In this document: piece by piece, positions 44,317 through 52,974 of the stretch | How positions within the stretch are numbered: position 1 is the stretch's first letter | Layout: every line of letters starts with the position of its first letter | Assembly: GCA_900546265.1 (NCBI GenBank) | Contig: URCA01000009.1 | Span: 1 to 64,000 of the forward strand | Length of the DNA: 64,000 nt | Direction: 5' to 3' | Source: an uncultured Oscillospiraceae bacterium | GTDB taxonomy: Bacteria; Bacillota; Clostridia; Oscillospirales; Acutalibacteraceae | Translations under genes and position numbers: made by a program | The notes under the pieces: generated by a model | Seen by the model: only the letters and a program-made list of their open reading frames with translations | The model's database searches: none | Told to the model about the DNA's origin: nothing

Positions 44317-45224
44317 GAACCAAAAAACGCCTGTCCATCAGCGGAAGAAAAGCGTTGACCGGCTGGGTGTTCAGTATCCCCTTCCTCATCGGATTTTTCC
44401 TGTTTTTCCTGGTGCCGGTCATCCACTCCGGCATCCTCAGCTTTCACACCATCACCGCCGGCCCCACCATGAAATTCGTGGGCTGGCAGCACTATTACGA
44501 TCTGTTTTTTACCAATGCCGAATATATCCCCAAGCTCAAGGAGAGCCTGCTTAATTTGCTTATCGATTTCCCCTGCATCTTGCTGTTCAGCTTTTTCATC
44601 GCCACCATCCTCAACCAGCGGTTTCACGGGCGGACGGTGGCCCGGGCGGTGTTCTTCCTGCCGGTGGTCATCTACAGCGGCGTGCTGGCTATGATGCAGA
44701 GCAATCAAATCCAGGACGTGACCATGAGCAATATCACCGCGGAGGCGGCGGGCGAGGGGACCGGCATCCTGCAAATCAACCAGATGGTGGCCGGCCTGCT
44801 GGGAACGCTGAACCTAAGCGGCGGCCTGCTGGATTTCGTGCAGACAGCGGTGGATCGGGTACAGGACATTACCATGGCCTCCGGCGTGCAGATTCTCATC
44901 TTCCTCGCCGGCCTGCAGACCATATCTCCCTCCCTGTACGAGGCCTCCACCATGGAAGGCGCCACCGGCTGGGAGAATTTCTGGAAGGTAACCTTCCCCA
45001 TGATCAGTCCCATCATCCTGGTCAACGCCGTGTATACCATCATTGATTCCATGGCGGGCCTGAATAACCCCATTATCGATAAAATTTACTATGAATCGGT
45101 CGTTTACGGGCGGCACGGCCCGGCGGCGGCTATGAGCTGGCTTTATTTTCTGATTATCTCGGCGGTGCTGCTGGTGTTTATCGCCATCGCCTCCCGCAAG
45201 GTGTATTACGAGGACGCACGGTGA
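44313..45224 (+). CDS. Sugar ABC transporter permease with long extracytoplasmic insertion, cassette B pair 2
   Basis: This 303-residue protein starts at the ATG of an ATGA overlap with the DUF5696 gene; the open frame upstream is a shadow. The EAA loop is LYEASTMEGATGWENFWKVT followed by FPMISP. Like the cassette A counterpart it has about 70 extra residues after ARAVFFLPVVIYSGVLAMM (including GILQINQMVAGLLGTLNLSG) before the next core helix. Tight coupling to DUF5696 in this cassette supports physical contact between the two proteins. The likely substrate donor is the lipoprotein at 46236. Confidence 0.9.
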   Translation: MRTKKRLSISGRKALTGWVFSIPFLIGFFLFFLVPVIHSGILSFHTITAGPTMKFVGWQHYYDLFFTNAEYIPKLKESLLNLLIDFPCILLFSFFIATILNQRFHGRTVARAVFFLPVVIYSGVLAMMQSNQIQDVTMSNITAEAAGEGTGILQINQMVAGLLGTLNLSGGLLDFVQTAVDRVQDITMASGVQILIFLAGLQTISPSLYEASTMEGATGWENFWKVTFPMISPIILVNAVYTIIDSMAGLNNPIIDKIYYESVVYGRHGPAAAMSWLYFLIISAVLLVFIAIASRKVYYEDAR

Positions 45225-45238
45225 AAGGAGGAACCACC

Positions 45239-46186
45239 ATGGCAAATGGCCATATCCGCAGGCACGCCACGCTCTACCGCACCCAGAAATGGGTCTGGAG
45301 CCTGTTTCGGGCGGTGCTGCTCATCGGCCTCGGCTTTATCATTCTGGAACCGGTGATTATGCAACTGTCCACCTCCTTCAAAAGCATCAGCGACCTGTAC
45401 GACGGGTCGGTTTATCTGGTGGCCAAATCCCCGACGGTGAACAACTACCGGCGGGTGTGGGAATACCTGGACTATCCCGTCCGGTTTGTCAATTCCCTGC
45501 TGTATTCCCTGGCCTGCTCCCTGCTTCAGCTGATGAGCTGCACCTTGGTGGCCTACGGCATCTCCCGGTTCCGCTTCCGGGGCAGGAACTTGATTCTGGG
45601 CATGGTGATTTTCACCCTAGTGATCCCGCCGCAGACGGTGCTGCTGTCCCTGTATTTCCAGTTTCAGTATTTCAGCCCCCTGTCCATTTTCTCCCTGGGT
45701 ATGTCCCTGCAAGGGGCCAATCTCATCGGCACCCCCTGGCCTCTGCTCATCCTGTCCGCCACGGCGGTGGGTTTTAAGAACGGCCTGTATATCTTTATGC
45801 TGCGCCAGCATTTCAAAAATGTGCCCAAGGAATTGGAGGAGGCGGCCAGCATCGACGGCTGCGGCGCTTTTCAGACCTTTTTCCGGGTCATCCTGCCCGG
45901 GGCGAAGCCCATGCTGTCCTCCATTCTGCTGTTCTCCTTCGTCTGGCAGTGGAACGACTATTTCTACACCACGACCCTGACCCCGGGCATGAAGATATTC
46001 ACCACCGTCATCTCGGGCGTCGGGCACAACATCGCCCGGGGCGACGGGCAGGTGATCGGCAATATGCAGAACATGCTCTACGACAGCGCCGCCTTTATCC
46101 TGTTCATCATTCCCTTGATCGTCCTCTATCTGTTCACCCAGAAGGGCTTTGTGCAAAGCATCGAACGCAGCGGCCTGGTAGGCTGA
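45239..46186 (+). CDS. Sugar ABC transporter permease (MalG-like), cassette B pair 2
   Basis: This 315-residue protein completes pair 2 of cassette B. The ATG at 45239 has a perfect AAAGGAGG at 10 bases; the GTG at 45221 would lie on that site. The first helix is followed by STSFKSISDLYDGSVYLV, and the EAA loop is LEEAASIDGCGAFQTFFRVI followed by LPGAKP. The C-terminus FVQSIERSGLVG matches the cassette A counterpart. The gene is followed after 49 bases by the binding-lipoprotein gene. Confidence 0.92.
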   Translation: MANGHIRRHATLYRTQKWVWSLFRAVLLIGLGFIILEPVIMQLSTSFKSISDLYDGSVYLVAKSPTVNNYRRVWEYLDYPVRFVNSLLYSLACSLLQLMSCTLVAYGISRFRFRGRNLILGMVIFTLVIPPQTVLLSLYFQFQYFSPLSIFSLGMSLQGANLIGTPWPLLILSATAVGFKNGLYIFMLRQHFKNVPKELEEAASIDGCGAFQTFFRVILPGAKPMLSSILLFSFVWQWNDYFYTTTLTPGMKIFTTVISGVGHNIARGDGQVIGNMQNMLYDSAAFILFIIPLIVLYLFTQKGFVQSIERSGLVG

Positions 46187-46235
46187 CGCTTTCGGCAACG
46201 CGTGTCCATTAATTGATATAGAAGGAGTGGTTGAC

Positions 46236-47618
46236 ATGTTCCATGGCGGAAAATTCAGGCGGGGTGCGGCGGTGCTTCTGGCCGCTGTTCTCACGGCGGG
46301 GCTGGCCGCGGGCTGCGGCGACAAACCGGCGGTATCCTCCGGCAGCTCACAGAGCGCCGGCTTGTCGGTCAAAACCGTGGATCTGAAGCAGCGCAAAATC
46401 CGTATCTACCAGTATGGCTTCCGGAAAGCCAGCATCACGGATACCGAGGACGGCCGCCGGCTGATGAACCGGGTGGCGGAAATTGAAAAAGCCTTCAACT
46501 GCGTCATCGAGCTGCCCGAGGACGACGACTATACCGCCGTCTGGAACGCCACCATGGCGGGACAGCCCAGCTTCGACATCATGAGCGTGGCCGCCCCTCA
46601 TTTGTTCGCCCAACCGGCCACCAACGGCATTTTTCAGGATTTGAACCAGTTCAAGGACGCGCTGGATTTCAGCGCCGACAAATGGAGCGATCAGACCAAC
46701 GGCCTGTACCAGCTCTCCGGCAAGCAGTTCGCCTGCGCCGCCGAGAGCGAAGGGGTCAACAGCCTGACGGGCAACCTGGTCATGTATTTCAACAAACGGC
46801 TGCTCAAGCAGGCCGGCTATAACCCGGACGATTTATATACCATGCAGAAGGACGGCACCTGGACATGGAGCAAGTTCGAGGAAATGGCGTCCAAGGTGGC
46901 GGCCCTGTCTTCCGGCGGCGACACCGTCTGGGGCTGTGTCAACAACGCGAGCCAGCTGTACAACAGCCTCTGCGTTTCCAATGGCCTGAACTGGATTACC
47001 AAGGATCAGCAGGGTGTGCATTTCAGCGCGGACGATCCCAAATGCATGGCGGCCATGGACTTCCTGCTCAAGCTGCGGGGGAACAACGTCATCCCGCAGG
47101 AGGATTCCTTCAACGACTACAAGATGTTCCTGGAGGGCAAGGCCGGCTTCATTCCCGAATACCTGGAGCGGCTGCAGCATAAGGACGGCTACGGCGGCAT
47201 GCAGGACGATTTCGGCCTGGTGATGTTCCCGAAGCCGGAAGGCGCCTCCTCCTACATCTCCATCAACGACTGGTTCAGCGGCTGGGCCATCCTCACCGGC
47301 GTCAAGGAGCCGGAGAAGGTGGCGCTGGTGCTCAACGCCCTGACCGAGCCTCTCTATCCCGATCGGGAAGAGATGCAGAAGACCCAGAACTCCACGTATA
47401 TGTCCTGGGTGCGGGACGAGGGGTCCATGGATGTGTTCCCGCTGGTGAAAGCCAACTCCGTCATCTCTCCCATGGGCTTCGCCTCTCCGGTGGACGCACA
47501 GTGGAAAGAGCAGGTCGGCAAAATCCTCAAGGGGGAAAAGACCTCCGCCCAGGCCATTCAGGAAGTCAAGAGCCAGTACACCGATACGCTGGAAGGGCTT
47601 TGGACCCTGACGGAATAA
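46236..47618 (+). CDS. Sugar ABC transporter solute-binding lipoprotein (cassette B)
   Basis: This 460-residue lipoprotein has the lipobox LAAGC at the end of its signal peptide and a short Ser/Gly tether, followed by a family 1 solute-binding domain (IYQYGFRKASITDTEDGRRL, GNLVMYFNKRLLKQAGYNPD, DDFGLVMFPKPEGA). I chose the ATG at 46236, eight bases after GAAGGAG; GTG at 46227 overlaps that site. It stands directly after permease pair 2, which supports their pairing, and before the isomerase-like gene. The related lipoprotein of cassette A is encoded divergently at 6690-8291 and has a much longer tether. Confidence 0.9.
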   Translation: MFHGGKFRRGAAVLLAAVLTAGLAAGCGDKPAVSSGSSQSAGLSVKTVDLKQRKIRIYQYGFRKASITDTEDGRRLMNRVAEIEKAFNCVIELPEDDDYTAVWNATMAGQPSFDIMSVAAPHLFAQPATNGIFQDLNQFKDALDFSADKWSDQTNGLYQLSGKQFACAAESEGVNSLTGNLVMYFNKRLLKQAGYNPDDLYTMQKDGTWTWSKFEEMASKVAALSSGGDTVWGCVNNASQLYNSLCVSNGLNWITKDQQGVHFSADDPKCMAAMDFLLKLRGNNVIPQEDSFNDYKMFLEGKAGFIPEYLERLQHKDGYGGMQDDFGLVMFPKPEGASSYISINDWFSGWAILTGVKEPEKVALVLNALTEPLYPDREEMQKTQNSTYMSWVRDEGSMDVFPLVKANSVISPMGFASPVDAQWKEQVGKILKGEKTSAQAIQEVKSQYTDTLEGLWTLTE

Positions 47619-47640
47619 TAAATAAAAAGGAGAAATTGCC

Positions 47641-48609
47641 ATGAAGTACGCCGTGATTCTCGGGAACGTGGGTTCCTGCTCCGACCGGTATATGACCGGC
47701 GGCTATTCCGAACCGTTCACCGTTGAGCAGCTGTTCGAGCGGCTGTCCACCATTGATAACGTCCACGCGGTGGAATTTGTCGGGGGCTGGCAGCTGACGC
47801 TGGACAATCGGCAGATGGTGAAGGAACAGCTGGAAAAATATAAGCTCACCCCCGTGTCCATCATTCCGGATCATTTCGGCAGGCCCATCTGGGGGCTGGG
47901 CGCCTTTACCCATCCCGATCCGGACGTGCGCCAAGCGGCGGTGAAGGAAACCATGGACATGGTGGAGGCCGCCCGGTTTATCGGCTGCGATACCATCAGC
48001 ATCTGGAACGGCCAGGACGGCTATGATTATCCCCTCCAGGCCAATTACGCCGACGCCTCCAAGTGGCTGGTGGAAGGGCTGCGGGAATGCGCGCTGGCGG
48101 CTCCCGACATCCGCTTCAGCCTGGAATACAAGCCCAAGGAGCCCCGCAACCACAGCTTTATTTCCAATGTGTGGTCGGCCATCACCTACGCCCGGGAATG
48201 CGCGCTGCCCAACGTGGGCGTGACCATCGACGTGGGGCACTCGCTGGAGGCCTATGAGAATGTGGCGGAGGCTATCTGCGCCGCCGCTTCCCGGGGCCTG
48301 CTGTTCCACATGCACATCAACGACAACTACCGCCTGTGGGACGACGATATGATCACCGGCTCCATCCACACCATTGAATATCTGGAAATTTTCTATTGGC
48401 TCAGGAAAATGGGCTACGACGGCTATGTTTCGGTGGATCAGTATCCCTACCGGGAAAACAGCCGGGACGCGGTCAACGAGAGCGTCCAGTGGATGACCGC
48501 GCTGGAAAAGGCCGCCGATCGCCTCGATCCCGCGAAAATGGACGCCATCCTCGCCAAAAACGACGCCGTGGCCTCCACGCGCTATGTCCGGGAAATTCTT
48601 TTCGGCTGA
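47641..48609 (+). CDS. Sugar isomerase/epimerase-like TIM-barrel protein
   Basis: This 322-residue cytoplasmic protein belongs to the xylose-isomerase-like TIM barrels (AP_endonuc_2 superfamily). The expected divalent-metal ligands are at strand ends: Glu162 in FSLEYKPKEP, Asp197 in VTIDVGH, His225 in LFHMHIND and Asp266 in VSVDQYPY. The loop SIWNGQDGYDYPLQANY resembles the one in the Pseudomonas-type L-rhamnose isomerase and ketose 3-epimerase group. Its place between a binding lipoprotein and an alpha-L-rhamnosidase gene makes isomerisation of L-rhamnose or a related deoxy sugar a reasonable guess, not more. AAGGAG precedes the ATG. No kinase or aldolase of a rhamnose pathway is present in the window. 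Confidence 0.82.
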   Translation: MKYAVILGNVGSCSDRYMTGGYSEPFTVEQLFERLSTIDNVHAVEFVGGWQLTLDNRQMVKEQLEKYKLTPVSIIPDHFGRPIWGLGAFTHPDPDVRQAAVKETMDMVEAARFIGCDTISIWNGQDGYDYPLQANYADASKWLVEGLRECALAAPDIRFSLEYKPKEPRNHSFISNVWSAITYARECALPNVGVTIDVGHSLEAYENVAEAICAAASRGLLFHMHINDNYRLWDDDMITGSIHTIEYLEIFYWLRKMGYDGYVSVDQYPYRENSRDAVNESVQWMTALEKAADRLDPAKMDAILAKNDAVASTRYVREILFG

Positions 48610-48639
48610 GGACGGCCGGGCCGAAGGAGGGCCGACGCC

Positions 48640-51255
48640 ATGGACGGAACCATACGGCTGACCTGCGAATTCTTGCACAATCCCTTGGGCGTCCAGACCG
48701 CCCATCCCCGCTTTTCCTGGTACAGCGACGAGCCGAAGGGGATGCAGGCCGGCTGGCGCATCCGCGTAGCCGCCAGTGAGGAGGACCTGCGCGGCGGGCC
48801 CCTGCTGTGGGACAGCGGGCCGGTGGCCTCCGGGCGCTGCACCGCGATCCCCTATGAAGGGCATCCGCTGGAAAGCCGGCGGCGGTACTGGTGGCGGCTG
48901 ACCCTCTCCCTCGCAGGGGAGGACGAACCGCTGGAAAGCGCCCCTGCCTGGTTTGAAACCGGCATTCTCTCGCCTGGCGAGTGGCAGGCGGACTGGATGG
49001 CGGCCCCGGCTCATACCTATGGGGTCACCGACTGGTTCCGCCGCCCCTTCCGTCTGACTGCCCCGCCGGTGTCGGCCCGCCTGTACATCAGCGGTATCGG
49101 ATACTGCGAAGCGTTCCTGAACGGGGAAAAAATAGGGGATCGGCTGCTGGATCCCGGCTGGACCGATTACCGCCGTCGGGTACTGTACAGCGTTTATGAC
49201 ATCACCCCGTATCTGCGCGAGGGGGAGAACGTCCTGGGGGTGGAGCTGGCGGAGGGCTGGTACGGCCACCGCCACGAGAGCTTCGACAGGTTCATGGGCG
49301 GCCAGCCCGCGTTCCAGGGCACCCCGCGGCTGCTGCTGGAGGCGGATATCCGCCTGGCCGACGGCGGCAGGGTGCGGCTCTTGTCCGGCCCCGCGGGCGG
49401 GTTTTCCACCCATCCCGGCGCCGTGGTGGAAAACGGCGTCTATGACGGGGAGGTGTATGACGCCCGGCGGGAACAGCCCGGCTGGGCGTGCCCCGGCCCC
49501 ATCGGCGCGGTGTGGAAGCCCGCCGAGGCGGCACAGCCTCCCGGCGGCGTGTTGACCGCGCAGCTGATGCCTCCCATCCGCCGGTTGGATACGCTGACGC
49601 CCCGCTGTCTGTTGCGGGTGGCCGATGGCCGCCTGGTGGCGGATTTCGGCCGGAACTTCGCCGGCTGGGTGACCATGACGGTGCGGGGCCCCGCCGGTGC
49701 GGCCGTCACCGTCCGCACGGGGGAGACCCTGCGGCCGGACGGCCGGGTCAACCAGGACAACCTGCGCGGAGCCAAAAGCCGGGATCGCTACATTCTCAAA
49801 GGGGAGGACCGGGAAACCTGGCACCCCCGTTTTACCTATCACGGCTTCCGCTACGCGGAATTCGAGCTGCCCGCCGGGGTGGAGCTGCTGGCGGCCGAGG
49901 GGCAGGAGGTGGCGACCGGCGTGGAGCAGACCGGCCGCTTCTCCTGCAGCGATCCGGTGCTGGAAGGCTGCTTCGCCGCCATGATCCATACCGAGCGGAG
50001 CAACATGCACAGCGTCCCCACCGACTGCCCCCAGCGGGACGAGCGGATGGCATGGCTCAATGACATGACCGTCCGGTGCGAGGAGGCCATGTTCAACTTC
50101 GACGTGCGCCTCTTTTATGAAAAATGGCTGCTGGACATCGCTGACGCGCAAACGCCGGAGGGTTCGATTCCCGATACCGCCCCCCACGTCTATTGCGGGA
50201 ACCCCGCTTTCCATGTCTCCAGCTGTTTTGTCCTCATCCCCTGGCTGCTGTACCAGCTGTATGGCGACGATACCATGATGCATACGTTATATGAACCCAT
50301 GAAGCGGTACGTCCGCTTTCTGGCCTCCCAGCGAGGGACGGACGGCCTCATCGGCCCCCCGTATTTCGGGGAGTGGGCGCCGCCCGCCGCCGAATGCAAT
50401 CCCGACAGCCCCTGGAGCGCCGAACCGGTACATATCCCCACCGGCCTCATCGCCACCGGTTATCTCGCCTACGACTGCCGGCTACTGGCCGCCATGGCCG
50501 AGCGGACCGGCCGCGCGGAGGACGCGACCGCCTTCCGCTCGCTGTTCCGGGAGACGGCCGACAGCCTGAACGCTGCCTATTATCAGCCGGAGGAAGGGCA
50601 TTACGGCGGGGCGCAGGCCTGCGATATTTTCCCCCTCTTTCTCGGCATCGCTCCCGCGCCGCAGCGGGTGTTCCGCCACCTGCTGGCGGATCGGCAGGCC
50701 CACGGCGGCCATATCACCACCGGCAACCAGATGACGAAATACTGGTTCGAGGTGCTGGACGCCTTCGGCCGCAATGACGTGGCCCTGCAGATGGCCAGTG
50801 ACACCACCTATCCCAGCCTCGGCTTTATGCTGGCAAACGGGGCTACCACCCTGTGGGAGCGATGGGAAAACCTGGACGGCAGCGGCATGAACTCCCATAA
50901 CCACCCCATGAACGGGGCCTGTACCGTCTGGTATTACAAATCGTTGGCCGGCATCCGCCCCGATGGAGAGGGCTGCTACACCGTCACCCCCGCCGTCGAA
51001 CTGCCCATCGACTGGGTGAACGCTTCGGTGGCAGCGCCCGGCGGGCGGCTGGCCGTGCTGTTCTGGCGGGAGGAGGGCGGTACGGTGGTGGATGTAACCG
51101 TGCCCTTCAACACCCGCGTCGCCCTGAAGCTCCCATCCGGAAACCGCCCAATCGTCTGCAACGGGCAGACAGTGGAAACGGCGGCGGGGGAGGACGGCTA
51201 CCGGACAATCCCCCTGTCGGCCGGCCGCTATCGCTGCCATATCCTGCCGGTTTGA
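48640..51255 (+). CDS. GH78 alpha-L-rhamnosidase, last gene of operon B
   Basis: This 871-residue enzyme has the same domain order as the one at 32114: an Ig-like N-terminus (LTCEFLHNPLGVQTAHPRF), two beta-sandwiches (LYISGIGYCEAFLNGEKIGD), the helical barrel and a C-terminal beta domain. The conserved motif is SVPTDCPQRDERMAWLND with Asp462, Glu468 and Asp475; an Ala stands where most relatives have Gly before Trp. WERWENLDGSGMNSHNH is also present. There is no signal peptide. CGAAGGAGGG precedes the ATG. The two GH78 proteins are only distantly alike, so they probably attack different rhamnosides. The operon ends here, four bases before a miniature repeat element. Confidence 0.92.
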   Translation: MDGTIRLTCEFLHNPLGVQTAHPRFSWYSDEPKGMQAGWRIRVAASEEDLRGGPLLWDSGPVASGRCTAIPYEGHPLESRRRYWWRLTLSLAGEDEPLESAPAWFETGILSPGEWQADWMAAPAHTYGVTDWFRRPFRLTAPPVSARLYISGIGYCEAFLNGEKIGDRLLDPGWTDYRRRVLYSVYDITPYLREGENVLGVELAEGWYGHRHESFDRFMGGQPAFQGTPRLLLEADIRLADGGRVRLLSGPAGGFSTHPGAVVENGVYDGEVYDARREQPGWACPGPIGAVWKPAEAAQPPGGVLTAQLMPPIRRLDTLTPRCLLRVADGRLVADFGRNFAGWVTMTVRGPAGAAVTVRTGETLRPDGRVNQDNLRGAKSRDRYILKGEDRETWHPRFTYHGFRYAEFELPAGVELLAAEGQEVATGVEQTGRFSCSDPVLEGCFAAMIHTERSNMHSVPTDCPQRDERMAWLNDMTVRCEEAMFNFDVRLFYEKWLLDIADAQTPEGSIPDTAPHVYCGNPAFHVSSCFVLIPWLLYQLYGDDTMMHTLYEPMKRYVRFLASQRGTDGLIGPPYFGEWAPPAAECNPDSPWSAEPVHIPTGLIATGYLAYDCRLLAAMAERTGRAEDATAFRSLFRETADSLNAAYYQPEEGHYGGAQACDIFPLFLGIAPAPQRVFRHLLADRQAHGGHITTGNQMTKYWFEVLDAFGRNDVALQMASDTTYPSLGFMLANGATTLWERWENLDGSGMNSHNHPMNGACTVWYYKSLAGIRPDGEGCYTVTPAVELPIDWVNASVAAPGGRLAVLFWREEGGTVVDVTVPFNTRVALKLPSGNRPIVCNGQTVETAAGEDGYRTIPLSAGRYRCHILPV

Positions 51256-51259
51256 AGCC

Positions 51260-51349
51260 CTAGGTAAGCGATGATGAAATCCAGTGGATGGATTTCCCCA
51301 CTAAGCCGCCGCTGAGCCGCTAGGCGTGATTTAATCAGTGCTTACCTAG
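51260..51349 (-). mobile_element. Miniature palindromic element, copy 1 (90 bp)
   Basis: The element starts with CTAGGTAAGCGATGATGAAA and ends with the complement of CTAGGTAAGCACTGATTAAA; its 22-bp ends agree at 19 positions. Compared with the 176-bp copy at 52763-52938 it lies in opposite orientation and lacks about 86 internal bases, while both flanks of the gap match well. It encodes nothing. It begins four bases after the stop codon of the rhamnosidase gene. The pattern fits a MITE-like or REP-like element; no transposase in the window is linked to it. Confidence 0.7.
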
Positions 51350-51360
51350 CACGGCGGAAA

Positions 51361-51424
51361 GTTAGATTTGTATTATATCGTCTTAGCACCGTCCATTTTT
51401 ATAGATAAAAAGGAATTGTATAAT
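51361..51424 (+). promoter_or_regulatory. Activator-type promoter of the SGNH hydrolase gene
   Basis: GTTAGATTTGTATTATATCG begins the second copy of the 39-base block also found at 32015, and TATAAT at 51419-51424 is at the same 58-base distance as there. The block includes TTAGC(A/G)CCGTCCATTTT in both places. It should place the SGNH hydrolase under the same AraC regulator as the rhamnosidase operon. Confidence 0.6.
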
Positions 51425-51544
51425 AAAGAGGAAGTTAGGCAAAGTATCCAGTCCGCACTCCCGGAAGAAAGCCGCGGCTCCACCAACGCCTCCGGGGAGT
51501 CCACCCAGTCCGCCGATTCCACCTCGCAGGAAGGAGACAGCACG

Positions 51545-52771
51545 ATGAGCCTCAACGGCAGCACCGCCTCGGCCACCAGCACCGCCGGCAAACCGGACAA
51601 CACGCAGACGCCGGCCACCGCCGGCACCAAGGCGACGTCCACTACCACCAAAAAGACGGACACCTACAAAACCTATACCAAATACAATCTCGACGCCTAC
51701 ATGACCCCTGTCTGGAAGGGCGGCGTAGTGTATAACGAATCCGTCATGTTTTTCCCCAACGCCAAAACCGGCAAGCTCGATCCCGCTCCCCTGCTGTACA
51801 AGCCGGATAAAATTCTGTCAGTGCGTTCCTCCGATCTGAAGACGGAATATAAGGAGGGCGTGGACTATGTGGTGGAAAACGGCTGCATCAAGCTGACGGA
51901 AAACACTAGCATCTGGTCCTGGGATTACGACGATTTTTATCTAAAGTCCCCGGCGAGCGTGCCGATCGGCAGCGTGCAGGCTCCGGGCCGGTATGTATTC
52001 TATACCAACGGCGCCACCTATGCCGATACCCAGCTGGCCGTCACCTACACCCATTCCGGTAAATGGACGGGCACTGTGCCCCAGTACGCGGGTAGCCAGC
52101 TGCCCAAAACCATCGCCAAGCTGAAGGCTAAGCAGCCGGTGACGGTGGTGTATTACGGCGACAGCATCATGGTGGGCTGCGAGGCCAGCGGCCTGAATAA
52201 ATACGAGCCCTATATGCCTATTTTCACCACCATGGTCACCGATCAGCTGAAGAAGACCTACGGCACCTCCAATATCAAGGAGATCAACACCTCCGTCGGC
52301 GGTAAGCACAGCGAATGGGGCCGGGAGGAGGCGTCGAATCTGGTGACCAAGTACAATCCGGATCTGGTGGTCATCGGCTTCGGTATGAACGACTCCGGCC
52401 TGACCGTGGAAGTGAACGGCAACAGCCAGCCGGTGGACGTGGCCCGCTACGAGGCCAACATCCGCGCCATCATTCAGAACGTCCGCAGCAAAAACCCGAA
52501 CGCCGAGTTTATCCTGGTGTCCACCACCCTGCCCAATCCCGACTGCAACGGCTGGACCAACTGGCAGCCCAAATACAAAGCCGGACTGGAAAACATCGCC
52601 AAGGATACGGCCGGCGTCGCCCTGGCGCCCATGACGGATATGCATACCTATCTGCTGAGCAAGAAGAGGTACGAAGACATGGACGGCAACGGTGTCAACC
52701 ATCCCAACGATTTCCTAGCTCGCGTCTACGCCCAGACCATTGCCCAGTGCCTGGTGCCGAATCTAGGTTAG
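51545..52771 (+). CDS. SGNH/GDSL-type hydrolase, N-terminus probably lost
   Basis: The catalytic part is an SGNH-fold esterase: VVYYGDSIMVG carries the nucleophilic Ser (about residue 207), VIGFGMNDSG the block III Asn, and GVNHPNDFLARVYAQ the Asp and His. A beta-domain of about 120 residues (DAYMTPVWKGGVVYNESVMF) precedes it. Such proteins usually deacetylate glycans outside the cell. The frame is open from 51350 and a TTG at 51368 is possible, but the promoter at 51361-51424 puts the transcript start near 51431, so I chose the ATG at 51545 with AAGGAG. What precedes and follows that ATG is a Ser/Thr-rich linker, and no signal peptide is encoded, which suggests that the true 5' end was replaced. 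The last two residues and the stop codon come from the element at 52763. Confidence 0.7.
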   Translation: MSLNGSTASATSTAGKPDNTQTPATAGTKATSTTTKKTDTYKTYTKYNLDAYMTPVWKGGVVYNESVMFFPNAKTGKLDPAPLLYKPDKILSVRSSDLKTEYKEGVDYVVENGCIKLTENTSIWSWDYDDFYLKSPASVPIGSVQAPGRYVFYTNGATYADTQLAVTYTHSGKWTGTVPQYAGSQLPKTIAKLKAKQPVTVVYYGDSIMVGCEASGLNKYEPYMPIFTTMVTDQLKKTYGTSNIKEINTSVGGKHSEWGREEASNLVTKYNPDLVVIGFGMNDSGLTVEVNGNSQPVDVARYEANIRAIIQNVRSKNPNAEFILVSTTLPNPDCNGWTNWQPKYKAGLENIAKDTAGVALAPMTDMHTYLLSKKRYEDMDGNGVNHPNDFLARVYAQTIAQCLVPNLG

Positions 52772-52938
52772 CGCTGAATAAATCACGCCTGACGGCTCAG
52801 CGGTGTCTTGGCGGGGAATTTCCCTCACGACTGCGTCAAAAATCCTCGGAAACCGGAAGGTTCCTGCGTTTTTTTCCTTGTTGTGGGGAAAATTCCCTTC
52901 ACCAATCCATCCGCTGGATTTAATCATCACTTACCTAG
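52763..52938 (+). mobile_element. Miniature palindromic element, copy 2 (176 bp)
   Basis: This is the longest of three copies. It runs from CTAGGTTAGCGCTGAATAAA to the complement of CTAGGTAAGTGATGATTAAA, and its two halves are imperfectly complementary throughout, for example GGGGAATTTCCC near 52815 against GGGGAAAATTCCC near 52887, so the whole can fold into one long hairpin. Its first nine bases provide the codons CTA GGT TAG that end the SGNH hydrolase. No reading frame is credible inside it. Together with copy 1 in opposite orientation it brackets the SGNH gene. The short stretch up to 52974 holds the binding site GAAAGGATG of the next gene. Confidence 0.7.
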
Positions 52939-52974
52939 GATAAGAACCCTAACCCTTGAAAGGATGATGGCAGA

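Noticed and set aside
47566..50283. Open frame of 905 codons on the minus strand
   Set aside because: It lies entirely opposite the isomerase and GH78 genes, has no ribosome binding site and a Gly/His/Pro/Gln-rich product, as expected for the shadow of a GC-rich gene.
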